Positions 26,214 to 34,107 of a stretch of 64,000 nucleotides of DNA are shown here, piece by piece. Numbering within the stretch: position 1 is the stretch's first letter; each line of letters opens with the position of its first letter. A program made the translations under genes and the position numbers. The DNA is taken from contig NZ_CP107968.1 of assembly GCF_036084755.1 (NCBI RefSeq), positions 7,944,001 to 8,008,000 on the forward strand, written 5' to 3'. Source of the DNA: Streptomyces sp. NBC_00370. GTDB taxonomy: Bacteria; Actinomycetota; Actinomycetes; Streptomycetales; Streptomycetaceae. The notes under the pieces are model-generated. The model saw nothing but the letters and a program-made list of their open reading frames with translations. It made no database searches and was not told where the DNA came from.

Positions 26214-27283
26214 AGTTCCTGGCCATCACCCTGATCGTGCATGCCCCGGACCCCACCACCGGTGTGCGCAAATCCACCCAGGACCGGTTCCGCGAAGTGA
26301 TCGGCAACGCGCTGCTCGCCGAGGAGCTGGGCTTCGACGGCTTCGGTGTCGGCGAGCGGCACGAGCGCCCGTTCATCTCGTCGTCCCCGCCGGTGGTGCT
26401 CAGCCATCTGGCCGCGCTGACCAAGCGGATACGGCTGTTCACCGCGGTGACGACGCTGAGCCTGCTCGACCCGGTGCGCGCCTACGAGGACTACGCCACG
26501 CTGGACCATCTGTCCCAGGGCCGGCTCGAACTGATCATCGGCAAGGGGAACGGCGCGGCGCAGCGCGAGCTGTTCCACGTCACGCCCGACGACCAGTGGG
26601 ACCGCAACGCCGAGTCGTACGAGCTGTTCCGGCAGATCTGGCGCAACGACAAGGTCACCGCTTCGCCCCGGTTCCGCGGCTCGTTGGAGGACGCCGAGGT
26701 CTGGCCCCGGCCGCTCCAGCAGCCGGTACGGGTCTGGCACGGCAGCGCGACCAGCCAGGAGTCGGTGGATCTCGCGGCGCGCTACGGCGATCCGCTGTTC
26801 TCCGCCAACGTCACCAACCCGATCGAGCCGTACGCGGAACTGGTCCGGTACTACCGCGAGCGGTGGGCGCACTACGGGCACGACCCGGCGCTCGCCACGG
26901 TCGGCGCCGGGTCGGCCGGGTCGTACACGGCGCGTACGTCGCAGCAGGCGCTCGCCGACTACCGCCCCGTCTTCGAGGGCCAGTTGGCCATGCAGAAGCG
27001 GCTCGGCGCCGATCCGGTCTTCACCACGCTGGAGGACTTCGTCGAGCGCAGCTCCGCGCTGGTCGGCAGTCCGCAGCAGGTGATCGAGAAGGTGCACCGG
27101 TATCACGAGCAGTTCGGCCACACCGTGCTCCATGTGCACGCCGACGCGAGCGGGCTCACCGACGCCCAGCACCGCGACAGCCTGGAGCTGTTCCAGTCGG
27201 ACGTCGCCCCCGTCCTGCGCCGCGAGATCCCCGACCCGCCGTGGAACTGGGGCCCGGTCGTGCCCGAACTCGCCGCCCACTGA
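26210..27283 (+). CDS. LLM class flavin-dependent monooxygenase 3
   Basis: 357 residues from GTG 26210, which overlaps the preceding stop (GTGA) and has AGGAGG about nine bases upstream. Luciferase-like: LLAEELGFDGFGVGERHERPF, TKRIRLFTAVTTLSLLDPVRAYEDYATLDHLS and GKGNGAAQRELF. The ERHE and TLDHLS blocks are of the general LLM group related to CE1758-type oxidoreductases. It presumably shares FMNH2 with its neighbours. Substrate unknown. Confidence 0.88.
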   Translation: MKFLAITLIVHAPDPTTGVRKSTQDRFREVIGNALLAEELGFDGFGVGERHERPFISSSPPVVLSHLAALTKRIRLFTAVTTLSLLDPVRAYEDYATLDHLSQGRLELIIGKGNGAAQRELFHVTPDDQWDRNAESYELFRQIWRNDKVTASPRFRGSLEDAEVWPRPLQQPVRVWHGSATSQESVDLAARYGDPLFSANVTNPIEPYAELVRYYRERWAHYGHDPALATVGAGSAGSYTARTSQQALADYRPVFEGQLAMQKRLGADPVFTTLEDFVERSSALVGSPQQVIEKVHRYHEQFGHTVLHVHADASGLTDAQHRDSLELFQSDVAPVLRREIPDPPWNWGPVVPELAAH

Positions 27284-27322
27284 CGCCGCCCACCGACGCC
27301 GCCCACCGACAGGGAGTATCCC

Positions 27323-28447
27323 GTGGCCAACACACCTCTCGCGGTACTGGACCTCGTGCCGATCTCCTCCGGCTCGGACGCCGCCCAGGCACTGCGTAAC
27401 AGCATCGACCTGGCGCGGCACGCCGAGCGGCTGGGCTACGCCCGCTACTGGTTCGCCGAACACCATCTCAACCCCGGCGTCGCCGGTACGTCCCCCGCCG
27501 TGCTGCTGGCCCTGACCGCCGCGGCGACCTCCACCATCAGACTCGGCTCCGGGGCCGTGCAGCTCGGCCATCGCACCGCGCTCGCCACCGTCGAGGAGTT
27601 CGGGCTGCTCGACACCGCGTACCCCGGCCGGTTCGACCTCGGCCTCGGCAGGTCGGGCGGCAAACCGCCGGCCACGACGGACGCCCCGCCGGTCGTGACG
27701 GACGTCGTCGACGGCCGCACCCCCGGCGGGCTCAGAATCCCGGCCAGGTTCTCCTTCGAGCACCTGCTGAAGTCGCCGCGCTTCGTCCTGCACAAGAAGC
27801 TGCTCCAGCAGCCGGGCGCCGAATCCCAGCCCTACGACGAGCAGATAGCCGACATCCTCGCGCTGCTGGACGGTACGTACACCGCCGACAACGGCGTGGA
27901 GGCGCATATCGTGCCCGGCGAGGGTGCCGACCTCCAGGTGTGGATCCTGGGCAGCAGCGCGGGGATCAGCGCACAGGTCGCCGGCGCCAACGGGCTGCGG
28001 TTCGCCGCGAATTACCACGTCAGCCCGGCCACCGTACTGGAGGCGGCGGCGGGTTACCGCGCCGCCTTCAAGCCGTCGGCCGAGCTGGACCGGCCGTACG
28101 TCAGCGTCTCGGCCGACGTGGTCGTCGCCGAGGACGAGGCCACGGCGCGTGAGCTGGCCACCGGCTACGGCCTGTGGGTGCGCAGCATCCGCAGCGGCGA
28201 GGGCGCCATCCAGTTCCCCACCCCGGAGGAGGCACGCGCCCACCCCTGGACGCCGGAGGACACGGCGCTGGTCGCCGACCGGGTGGAGACCCAGTTCGTC
28301 GGCACACCGGGGCAGGTCGCCGACCAGCTGGAGATCCTCAGGGACGCCACCGGCGCCGACGAGCTGGTCATCACCTCGATCACCCACGACCACGCCGACC
28401 GCGTCCGTACGTACGAGCTGCTCGCCGAGGAATGGGGCGGGCGATGA
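27323..28447 (+). CDS. YtmO/CmoO-like LLM flavin monooxygenase
   Basis: 374 residues from a GTG with AGGGAG upstream. The opening LAVLDLVPISSGSDAAQALRN and GYARYWFAEHHLNPGVAGTSP, then TIRLGSGAVQLGHRTALATVEEFG, are characteristic of the MsnO8/YtmO branch of luciferase-like proteins. In Bacillus subtilis YtmO (CmoO) works in S-alkylcysteine salvage. A central segment (~residues 110-165) is longer than in that family's usual ~335-residue members. Its stop overlaps the reductase start. Confidence 0.87.
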   Translation: MANTPLAVLDLVPISSGSDAAQALRNSIDLARHAERLGYARYWFAEHHLNPGVAGTSPAVLLALTAAATSTIRLGSGAVQLGHRTALATVEEFGLLDTAYPGRFDLGLGRSGGKPPATTDAPPVVTDVVDGRTPGGLRIPARFSFEHLLKSPRFVLHKKLLQQPGAESQPYDEQIADILALLDGTYTADNGVEAHIVPGEGADLQVWILGSSAGISAQVAGANGLRFAANYHVSPATVLEAAAGYRAAFKPSAELDRPYVSVSADVVVAEDEATARELATGYGLWVRSIRSGEGAIQFPTPEEARAHPWTPEDTALVADRVETQFVGTPGQVADQLEILRDATGADELVITSITHDHADRVRTYELLAEEWGGR

Positions 28448-28965
28448 GCGTGACCCGGACACGATGCCTGGACGCGGCGCCGCCGGCGCTGCAACCCGCC
28501 GAGTTGCGCCGGGTGTTCGGCGCTTTCCCCACCGGGGTCACCGCGATCGCCGCCCTCGCCGACGGGGCGCCGGTCGGCCTCGCCGCGAGTTCGTTCACCT
28601 CCGTGTCGCTCGACCCGCCGCTGGTGTCGGTGTGCGTGGCCCACAGCTCGACCACCTGGCCCGTGCTGCGCGACCGGGACCGGCTCGGGGTCAGCGTGCT
28701 CGGCGCCCACCAGGAGGCCGCCGGACGGCAGTTGGCGGCGCGCGGCGCCGACAGGTTCGCCGGGCTCGGCTGGCGCGCGACCCCTGCGGGGGCGGTGCTG
28801 ATCGACGGCGCGAGCGCCTGGTTCGACTGCTCCGTCGAGCAGCACATCCGGGCGGGCGACCACGACATCGTCCTGCTGCGCGTCCACGCGCTGGACGCCG
28901 ATCACTCGGTGGTGCCGCTGGTGTTCCACGCCAGCCGGTTCCGCCGGCTCGAAGCAGATCTCTAG
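28444..28965 (+). CDS. Flavin reductase (FMN reductase, HpaC-like)
   Basis: 173 residues from ATG 28444, overlapping the preceding stop (ATGA). FGAFPTGVTAIAA and LAASSFTSVSLDPPLVSVCV form the flavin_reduct split-barrel signature, and GDHDIVLLRVHAL is the conserved C-terminal strand. It reduces FMN with NAD(P)H and hands it to two-component monooxygenases; four LLM enzymes lie directly upstream in the same operon. Confidence 0.92.
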   Translation: MSVTRTRCLDAAPPALQPAELRRVFGAFPTGVTAIAALADGAPVGLAASSFTSVSLDPPLVSVCVAHSSTTWPVLRDRDRLGVSVLGAHQEAAGRQLAARGADRFAGLGWRATPAGAVLIDGASAWFDCSVEQHIRAGDHDIVLLRVHALDADHSVVPLVFHASRFRRLEADL

Positions 28966-28974
28966 GGAGCCGAC

Positions 28975-29790
28975 ATGACCATCCAGGACACCGACCGGGC
29001 GGGCTTCGTCCAGCAGTGGGAGAAGTGGCACGAGGAACACGAGCGGTCGCTGGCCGACCCGCACGGCTTCCTCGCCGTCACCAGCCTGCGCTGGCTGGAC
29101 GCCGAGCCCGCCCGATTCCCCGACGCGCCGGGCGTCTGGTCGACCACCGAGGACGGCGTGGTCGTCGAGCTGGCCGAGGGGGAGGAGCTGACCGTCGACG
29201 GCGAGGTGGTGCAGGGCAGGCACAGCTTCGGCGTCATCGCCGAGCGGGGCAGTGTGTACGCGGTGGCCGGCGACGCGGTGATCGAGGTCGCCAAACGCGG
29301 CGGCCACGACATCGTGCGCCCGCGCCACCCGGAGAACCCGCTGCGGGTCGAGCACACCGACACCCCGGCCTACGCCCCCGACCCGCTCTGGGCGCGCACC
29401 GGCCGCTACGTCCCCTTCGACGCACCGCGCGCGGTGACCGTGGGGGCAGCGGTCGAAGGGCTCCAGCATGTCTACGACGCCCCGGGCCAGGTCGAGTTCG
29501 AGGTGGCCGGTACCACACACCGGCTGACCGCCTTCAACGGCCGCGCGCCCGGCAGCCTGCTGGTGCTCTTCACCGACGCCACCTCCGGTGTGACGACGTA
29601 CGCGGCGAACCGAGCCCTGGCGGTGGACGCCCCCGACGAACAGGGCGCGGTGGTCGTGGACTTCAACCGCGCGACGAACCTGCCCTGCGCCTACACCGAC
29701 CTGGCCACCTGCCCGCTGCCGCCGGCCGAGAACCGGCTGCCGGTCGCGGTCGAGGCGGGCGAGAAGATCCCGCTGGAGCGCATCGGCTGA
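28975..29790 (+). CDS. DUF1684 domain protein
   Basis: 271 residues. WEKWHEEHERSLADPHGFLAV with SLRWLD at the start and the C-terminal VVDFNRATNLPCAYTDLATCPLPP block are the hallmarks of DUF1684, a beta-rich cytoplasmic family of unknown role. The conserved Cys/Asn/Pro cluster at the end looks like an active or ligand site. It is nine bases after the flavin reductase and ends the operon, so a step after monooxygenation is possible. Confidence 0.88.
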   Translation: MTIQDTDRAGFVQQWEKWHEEHERSLADPHGFLAVTSLRWLDAEPARFPDAPGVWSTTEDGVVVELAEGEELTVDGEVVQGRHSFGVIAERGSVYAVAGDAVIEVAKRGGHDIVRPRHPENPLRVEHTDTPAYAPDPLWARTGRYVPFDAPRAVTVGAAVEGLQHVYDAPGQVEFEVAGTTHRLTAFNGRAPGSLLVLFTDATSGVTTYAANRALAVDAPDEQGAVVVDFNRATNLPCAYTDLATCPLPPAENRLPVAVEAGEKIPLERIG

Positions 29791-29811
29791 CGAAGCGGCG
29801 TACGGCCCGGG

Positions 29812-30387
29812 TCAGTGCACCGACTCGGGCCGCAGCCCGCTGATGAGGAAATTCACGAGCCGATCCGCCTGTTCCCGCGGCACCTGCTCGCTCGCCCAGG
29901 CCGCCGCGTTCATCAGCGCCGACACGTCGTCGCCCGTGGCGTCGTCCCGTACGACCCCCGCCTCGTGCGCCCGCGCCACGAGCCGGTCCGTGAGGTCGGC
30001 CATCCGCAGACAGGACGCGTGCAGCTCCGACGTCTCGTCGCCCCGTCCTTCGGCCAGCAACCCGGCCAGCCCCCGGTACGCGGCGGCGTGGGCCACCACC
30101 GCGCGGATCCAGCCGCTGAGGCCTTCCTGCGCCGACGCGTGGGTGAGCAGTTCCTCCCCGAACGCGAACAGCGTGCCGTGCCGCTCGCGCAGCAGCGCGC
30201 CGGCCAGGGCCACCCGGTTGGGGAAGTGCCCGTACAGCGTCCCGATCGCGACCCCCGCCTGACGTGCGATGCCGTCCAGCGGCGCCGCCGTGCCGTGTTC
30301 CCTGAAGGCGGTGTCGGCCACGGCCAGCAGGCGCTCGTAGTTGCGCCGGGCGTCGGCCCGTGGGCGCCGTGGGCGGGGCGTGCTCAT
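29812..30387 (-). CDS. TetR/AcrR family transcriptional regulator
   Basis: 191 residues. Recognition region LDGIARQAGVAIGTLYGHFPNR (~38-59), then a helical C-terminal domain of the TetR_C type. It is divergent from the NmrA-like reductase gene with an 82-base intergenic region containing a perfect dyad, so it most likely controls that gene and itself. It converges on the DUF1684 gene, and no terminator is evident in the 21 bases between. Confidence 0.9.
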   Translation of the reverse strand: MSTPRPRRPRADARRNYERLLAVADTAFREHGTAAPLDGIARQAGVAIGTLYGHFPNRVALAGALLRERHGTLFAFGEELLTHASAQEGLSGWIRAVVAHAAAYRGLAGLLAEGRGDETSELHASCLRMADLTDRLVARAHEAGVVRDDATGDDVSALMNAAAWASEQVPREQADRLVNFLISGLRPESVH

Positions 30388-30406
30388 ACGCGGTACCTCT
30401 GTTAAT

Positions 30407-30421
30407 TCGAGGGTGCCTCGA
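30407..30421. promoter_or_regulatory. Perfect dyad between TetR and NmrA-like gene, candidate operator
   Basis: TCGAGG-GTG-CCTCGA is a perfect 6-bp-arm inverted repeat; a further TTCGAGGAGGG half lies at about 30430. It sits in the divergent promoter region, where a TetR repressor would block both genes. Confidence 0.5.
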
Positions 30422-30469
30422 CATACTATTTCGAGGAGGGCTCACTTTAGTCGATGCCGGGGAGAAGCG

Positions 30470-31345
30470 ATGATCTTGGTGACGGGTGCGACCGGATCCG
30501 TCGGCGGCCATCTGGTGCGACGGCTGCGGCAGGACGGCGTGCCGTTCAAGGCGCTGGTGCGGGACGCGGCCAAAGGGCGCTCGCTGGGCTGCGACACCGT
30601 CCTCGGGGATTTCGACGACCCCGGCTCGATCGAGGCGGCCCTGGCGGGAGTTGACCGGCTCTTCCTGAACACGGCGGGCGCCGAGCCGGTGGAAGGCGAG
30701 CAGCCCATGGTGCGCCGGCAGAAGGCGGCCGTGGACGCCGCGGTGCGGGCCGGGGTGTCGAGCGTCGTGAAGGTGTCGGTCTGGCACGCCAGGGAAGGCG
30801 GCAAGCTCGCCGAAGGGGCGCACTGGCCGGCCGATCAGCATCTGAAGGCGTCCGGCCTGGGCTGGTCCCTGCTCCGGCCCAGCGGATTCATGCAGAACTT
30901 CCTGGCGCGCGGGGGTGTCTTCACCGCCGGAGGCGACTTCATCGGCGCGCCAGGCGACAGTCGCGTCTCCTACATCGACTGCCAGGACATCGCCGACTGC
31001 GCTGCGCGATTGCTCGTCGGCCCGGACCGCGGCAATGCGGCCTACGTGCTCACCGGCCCGCAGGCGCTCAGCCAGAGCGAGATCGCCGAGGAGCTGTCCG
31101 TCGCGTTGGGCAGGCGCGTACGGTACGTCGACCTCGCGCCTGCCGACCTGGCGGCCTCGCTCACCGTGCGGGGTGTGCCGGCACGCTTCGCCGCCGATGT
31201 CGCCGAGTTGTGGGGCGCGGTGGGCAGGGGCGCGCAGGCGACCACGACGACGGCGGTGCGGGAGCTGACGGGCCACGAGGCCCGGACGTTCGCGGAGTTC
31301 GTGCGCCGCCACCGCGACGCCCTGCGTGCGGTGTCAGGGCGCTGA
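30470..31345 (+). CDS. NmrA-like NAD(P)-binding reductase/sensor
   Basis: 291 residues from ATG 30470 behind GGGGAGAAG. MILVTGATGSVGGHLVRRL is the Rossmann start; LLRPSGFMQNFL and SYIDCQDIADCAARLL are typical of the NmrA/azoreductase-like atypical SDRs (quinone-oxidoreductase-2 type), which lack the YxxxK catalytic pair. It probably binds NADPH and acts on quinones or serves as a redox sensor. Its 3' end overlaps that of the opposing MarR gene by 12 bases. Confidence 0.88.
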   Translation: MILVTGATGSVGGHLVRRLRQDGVPFKALVRDAAKGRSLGCDTVLGDFDDPGSIEAALAGVDRLFLNTAGAEPVEGEQPMVRRQKAAVDAAVRAGVSSVVKVSVWHAREGGKLAEGAHWPADQHLKASGLGWSLLRPSGFMQNFLARGGVFTAGGDFIGAPGDSRVSYIDCQDIADCAARLLVGPDRGNAAYVLTGPQALSQSEIAEELSVALGRRVRYVDLAPADLAASLTVRGVPARFAADVAELWGAVGRGAQATTTTAVRELTGHEARTFAEFVRRHRDALRAVSGR

Positions 31346-31843
31346 CGGCGGTTCGACGCTGGCCAGCCAGCGGGTGAGCAGCGTCTCCAGCTGCGCCGCC
31401 TCCTCCGGGGTCAGCGCGTCCAGCAGACGGCGCTCGCCCAGCATGTGCTCGGTGAACGCCCGGTCGATCAGCTCCCGGCCCGCCGGGGTGAGCGCGACCA
31501 CCCGTCCCCTGCCGTCGCCCGCCGAGCGGCGGCGGGTGACGAGACCGCCGCGCTCCAGGCGGTCGACCCGTTTGGTCATGGCGCCGGTCGTGACCATCGT
31601 GTGCGAGGCCAGCTCGCCGGGGGCCCGCTCGTACGGCTCCCCGGCCCGTCTGAGCGCGGCCAGCACGTCGAACTCCCCCTCGCTCAGCCCGTATCGGCGG
31701 TAGACGAGGCAGAGCTGTTCGGTGAGCAGCGCGCCGAGGCGGTGCAGCCTGCCGATCACCCCCTGCGGGCGCACATCGACGTCGGGGCGCTCGCGCGCCC
31801 ACGCGGCCTGGATACGGGCGACATGGTCGAGAGAATCGGACAC
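31334..31843 (-). CDS. MarR family transcriptional regulator
   Basis: 169 residues from GTG 31843. The winged-helix is clear: LSEGEFDVLAALRRAG, LASHTMVTTGAMTKRVDRLERGG and wing RSAGDGRGRVVALT. It is divergent from the EamA exporter gene with only 30 bases between start codons. These are filled by a near-perfect palindrome, so it should repress both genes, relieved by an unknown ligand. Confidence 0.9.
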   Translation of the reverse strand: MSDSLDHVARIQAAWARERPDVDVRPQGVIGRLHRLGALLTEQLCLVYRRYGLSEGEFDVLAALRRAGEPYERAPGELASHTMVTTGAMTKRVDRLERGGLVTRRRSAGDGRGRVVALTPAGRELIDRAFTEHMLGERRLLDALTPEEAAQLETLLTRWLASVEPPSAP

Positions 31844-31851
31844 CCCCGCAC

Positions 31852-31890
31852 TATATCTTCCGGGGAAGTTATAATGGCTTCCATGGAAGC
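31852..31890. promoter_or_regulatory. Two adjoining palindromes, candidate MarR operators
   Basis: A 22-base dyad (31852-31873, TATATCTTCC / GGAAGTTATA arms, 9 of 10 pairs matching) abuts ATG 31874. A second, perfect 14-base palindrome GCTTCCATGGAAGC (31877-31890) lies inside the first codons of the exporter. Both share CTTCC...GGAAG arms. Binding of the divergent MarR protein to both would cover the promoters and translation start. Confidence 0.55.
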
Positions 31891-32857
31891 TACTTTGCGA
31901 TGGGCGCTGATCACGGCGATCGCGCCCGTGGCCTGGGGCACGAACTACTTCGTCACCCACGAGTACCTCCCGGCCGGCGCGCCGCTCTACGGGGCCGCCG
32001 TCAGGGCGCTGCCTGCCGGGCTGCTGCTCCTGCTGGTCCGCCGTCAACTGCCGCACGGCTCCTGGTGGTGGAAGTCGCTGGTGCTCGGCGTGCTCAACAT
32101 CGGCGCGTTCTTCGTCCTGGTCTATCTCGCCGCCCAGCTGCTGCCGACCAGCATCGCCTCGTCCGTCATGGCCACCTCGCCCCTGGTCATGACGGCCCTC
32201 GCCTGGGGGCTGCTCGCCGAGCGCCCACGGCTGCCGCAGCTGGCCGGCGCCGGGGTCGGGATCGGCGGGGTGTGTCTGATGCTGCTCGCCGGTACGGGGG
32301 ACGTGGACGGCGCGGGCGTCCTCGCCTCCGTCGGGGCCATGCTCATGTCGTCACTCGGCTACGTACTCGCCAAGCGGTGGAGCGCCGAGGTCGACGTCCT
32401 CGCCTCGACGTCCTGGCAGCTCCTCGCCGGCGGCCTGCTGCTGGTCCCCTTCGCCGTCGCCACGGAAGGCGCGCCGCCGGCCCTCGACGGTCCGGCGCTG
32501 CTCGGCTTCGGCTACGTCACCTTCGTGGCGACGGCGCTGGCGTTCGCCGCCTGGTTCGCCGGACTGCGCCGGCTGCCTGCGGCGACCGTCGGCCTTGTCG
32601 GGCTGCTGAACCCGGTCACCGGCGTACTCCTCGGCATGGCCGTCGCCGGTGAGGTGCTCACGGGACGGCAGTGGTGCGGCCTCGCCCTGGTCCTGGCCGG
32701 CATCCTCCTGGGCGGTTCGCGCCGTTCGCGCCGGACGCGTGACGTACCCCGTACGGCGCCGGAACCGTTCTCACCATACGAGATGACTGACGGCAAGCAG
32801 CCGGGCACTCTTGACGGGGCGGCCAGGACGGCCGGAGACTCAAGGCTGGGACTCTAG
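31874..32857 (+). CDS. EamA/DMT-family exporter
   Basis: 327 residues with ten predicted membrane helices in two EamA repeats (WALITAIAPVAWGTNYF and GAMLMSSLGYVLAKRWS begin the halves). Such drug/metabolite transporters export amino acids or small metabolites. ATG 31874 or ATG 31883 may be used. The C-terminal ~45 residues are hydrophilic and unusually long. It is controlled by the divergent MarR. The promoter of the next leader peptide lies inside its 3' end. Confidence 0.9.
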   Translation: MASMEATLRWALITAIAPVAWGTNYFVTHEYLPAGAPLYGAAVRALPAGLLLLLVRRQLPHGSWWWKSLVLGVLNIGAFFVLVYLAAQLLPTSIASSVMATSPLVMTALAWGLLAERPRLPQLAGAGVGIGGVCLMLLAGTGDVDGAGVLASVGAMLMSSLGYVLAKRWSAEVDVLASTSWQLLAGGLLLVPFAVATEGAPPALDGPALLGFGYVTFVATALAFAAWFAGLRRLPAATVGLVGLLNPVTGVLLGMAVAGEVLTGRQWCGLALVLAGILLGGSRRSRRTRDVPRTAPEPFSPYEMTDGKQPGTLDGAARTAGDSRLGL

Positions 32858-32874
32858 CGAACGGGTAGGGCGAC

Positions 32875-32994
32875 ATGGGACGACCGGAGCTCGGCATCGA
32901 CCGCACCTCCGCCATCGACCCGTCCATCCTGCTGACGTCCCGCCGCCACATCGACCTCCTGCGCGTCTGCAGCGCGGCAGGTCCCCTCGTCTGA
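32875..32994 (+). CDS. Cys-containing leader peptide 4 (sulfur attenuator family)
   Basis: 39 residues from ATG 32875. The core LTSRRHIDLLRVCSAAG matches the family, but here Cys lies five residues after Asp, not nine, where the others have Asn, Ala, Trp or Thr. A weak GGGTAGGG precedes the ATG. A possible promoter is TTGACG (32811-32816) with GAGACT (32835-32840). It is 167 bases upstream of the glutathione-transferase-like gene; the intervening leader contains CCCTCC (33073-33082) that could pair with the GAGGGAG ribosome site. No other gene is seen between. Confidence 0.75.
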   Translation: MGRPELGIDRTSAIDPSILLTSRRHIDLLRVCSAAGPLV

Positions 32995-33161
32995 CGCGGC
33001 AACGGCGCCCCGTCGCCGTTCTGCACCGTGCGCGCGATCCTCGCCGGCCCGCAGAACGTGCCTCTTCCCCGCACACCCTCCATCACGTACGCGTTCGCAC
33101 ACCCACGCGTTCCGTCACGTACGCCTGCCCGCAGCACCAGCCTCCGGACCGAGGGAGACGC

Positions 33162-34046
33162 ATGTCCGCCACATCTCCGACAGCAGAGCCGTCAGTCATC
33201 CGCGGAAGGATCGGGTGCGACGCGCGCAGCGGCCACTACCCGGTGCCGCGCCGCTACCGCCTCCACCTCTCGCCATCCTGTCCCTACTGTCTGCAGATCG
33301 CCGTCACCCACAGCCTGCTCGAACTCGGCGACGCCCTCCCCGTGACCCTGCTCCCCGCCGTCCCCGACGCGCCCGAAGGCGGCTACACCGCGCTGCGCCC
33401 CCTCTACGAGGCCAGCTCGCACCACTATCCGGGGCCCGTCCTCGCCCCGGTGCTCAGCGACACCTGGACGGGGCGGCTGGTCAGCACGTACGCCCCCGAC
33501 ATCCTGCTCGACCTCGCCGAACGCTTCGGCGGCGCGGCTCCCGCGCTGCGCCCGCGCGGCACGGAGCGGGAGATCGACGAGCTCACCCGGCTCTGCGAAC
33601 AGGACATCAACCAATCGGCGCGCCGCGCCGGCCGGCGCGACGCCGACTGCGCGACACGGGACAGCGCCCTGCGGACCCTGTTCCGCGCCCTCGACACGCT
33701 GGAGGAGCAGCTGGCGGGCCGTGCGTACGTGCTGGGCGACGACGGACCGACCGCCGCCGACGTGCAGGTCTGGGTGGCACTGCTGCTCCTCGACACCGTG
33801 CACCGCCCGCACCTGGGCGCCGCTGCCGCGCAGTGCGTCGCCGACTACCCGAACCTGTGGGCGTACGCCGAACGGCTCTCGGCCCACCGGGAGTTCGGCG
33901 CACAGCTCCATCTGGACGCCATCCAGCAGCGGCACCACACACACCACGGCTGCCCGCCGCACACCGACACCACCACACTCGTCGACTGGGCCGCCCACGA
34001 AACGCGGTACGCGCCCGCCGGCAGCCCGGTCGAGTCGGGCTGCTGA
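33162..34046 (+). CDS. Glutathione-transferase-like (ECM4/glutathionyl-hydroquinone-reductase-type) protein
   Basis: 294 residues from ATG 33162 with GAGGGAG upstream. An N-terminal thioredoxin-fold half carries SPSCPYCLQIAVTHSLLEL, with CPYC as the catalytic site, and an all-helical GST_C half contains GRAYVLGDDGPTAADVQVWVALL. Family members reduce S-glutathionyl-hydroquinones. Streptomyces makes mycothiol, not glutathione, so the true thiol partner is unclear. Its sulfur-type leader peptide argues for a role in processing thiol conjugates or disulfides of scavenged sulfur compounds. Confidence 0.85.
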   Translation: MSATSPTAEPSVIRGRIGCDARSGHYPVPRRYRLHLSPSCPYCLQIAVTHSLLELGDALPVTLLPAVPDAPEGGYTALRPLYEASSHHYPGPVLAPVLSDTWTGRLVSTYAPDILLDLAERFGGAAPALRPRGTEREIDELTRLCEQDINQSARRAGRRDADCATRDSALRTLFRALDTLEEQLAGRAYVLGDDGPTAADVQVWVALLLLDTVHRPHLGAAAAQCVADYPNLWAYAERLSAHREFGAQLHLDAIQQRHHTHHGCPPHTDTTTLVDWAAHETRYAPAGSPVESGC

Positions 34047-34107
34047 CAGGCGCGCGGGCGGGCGCGGACGGACAACCGAGAGCGGGGGAGGGCCCGGTGA
34101 CGATCCG

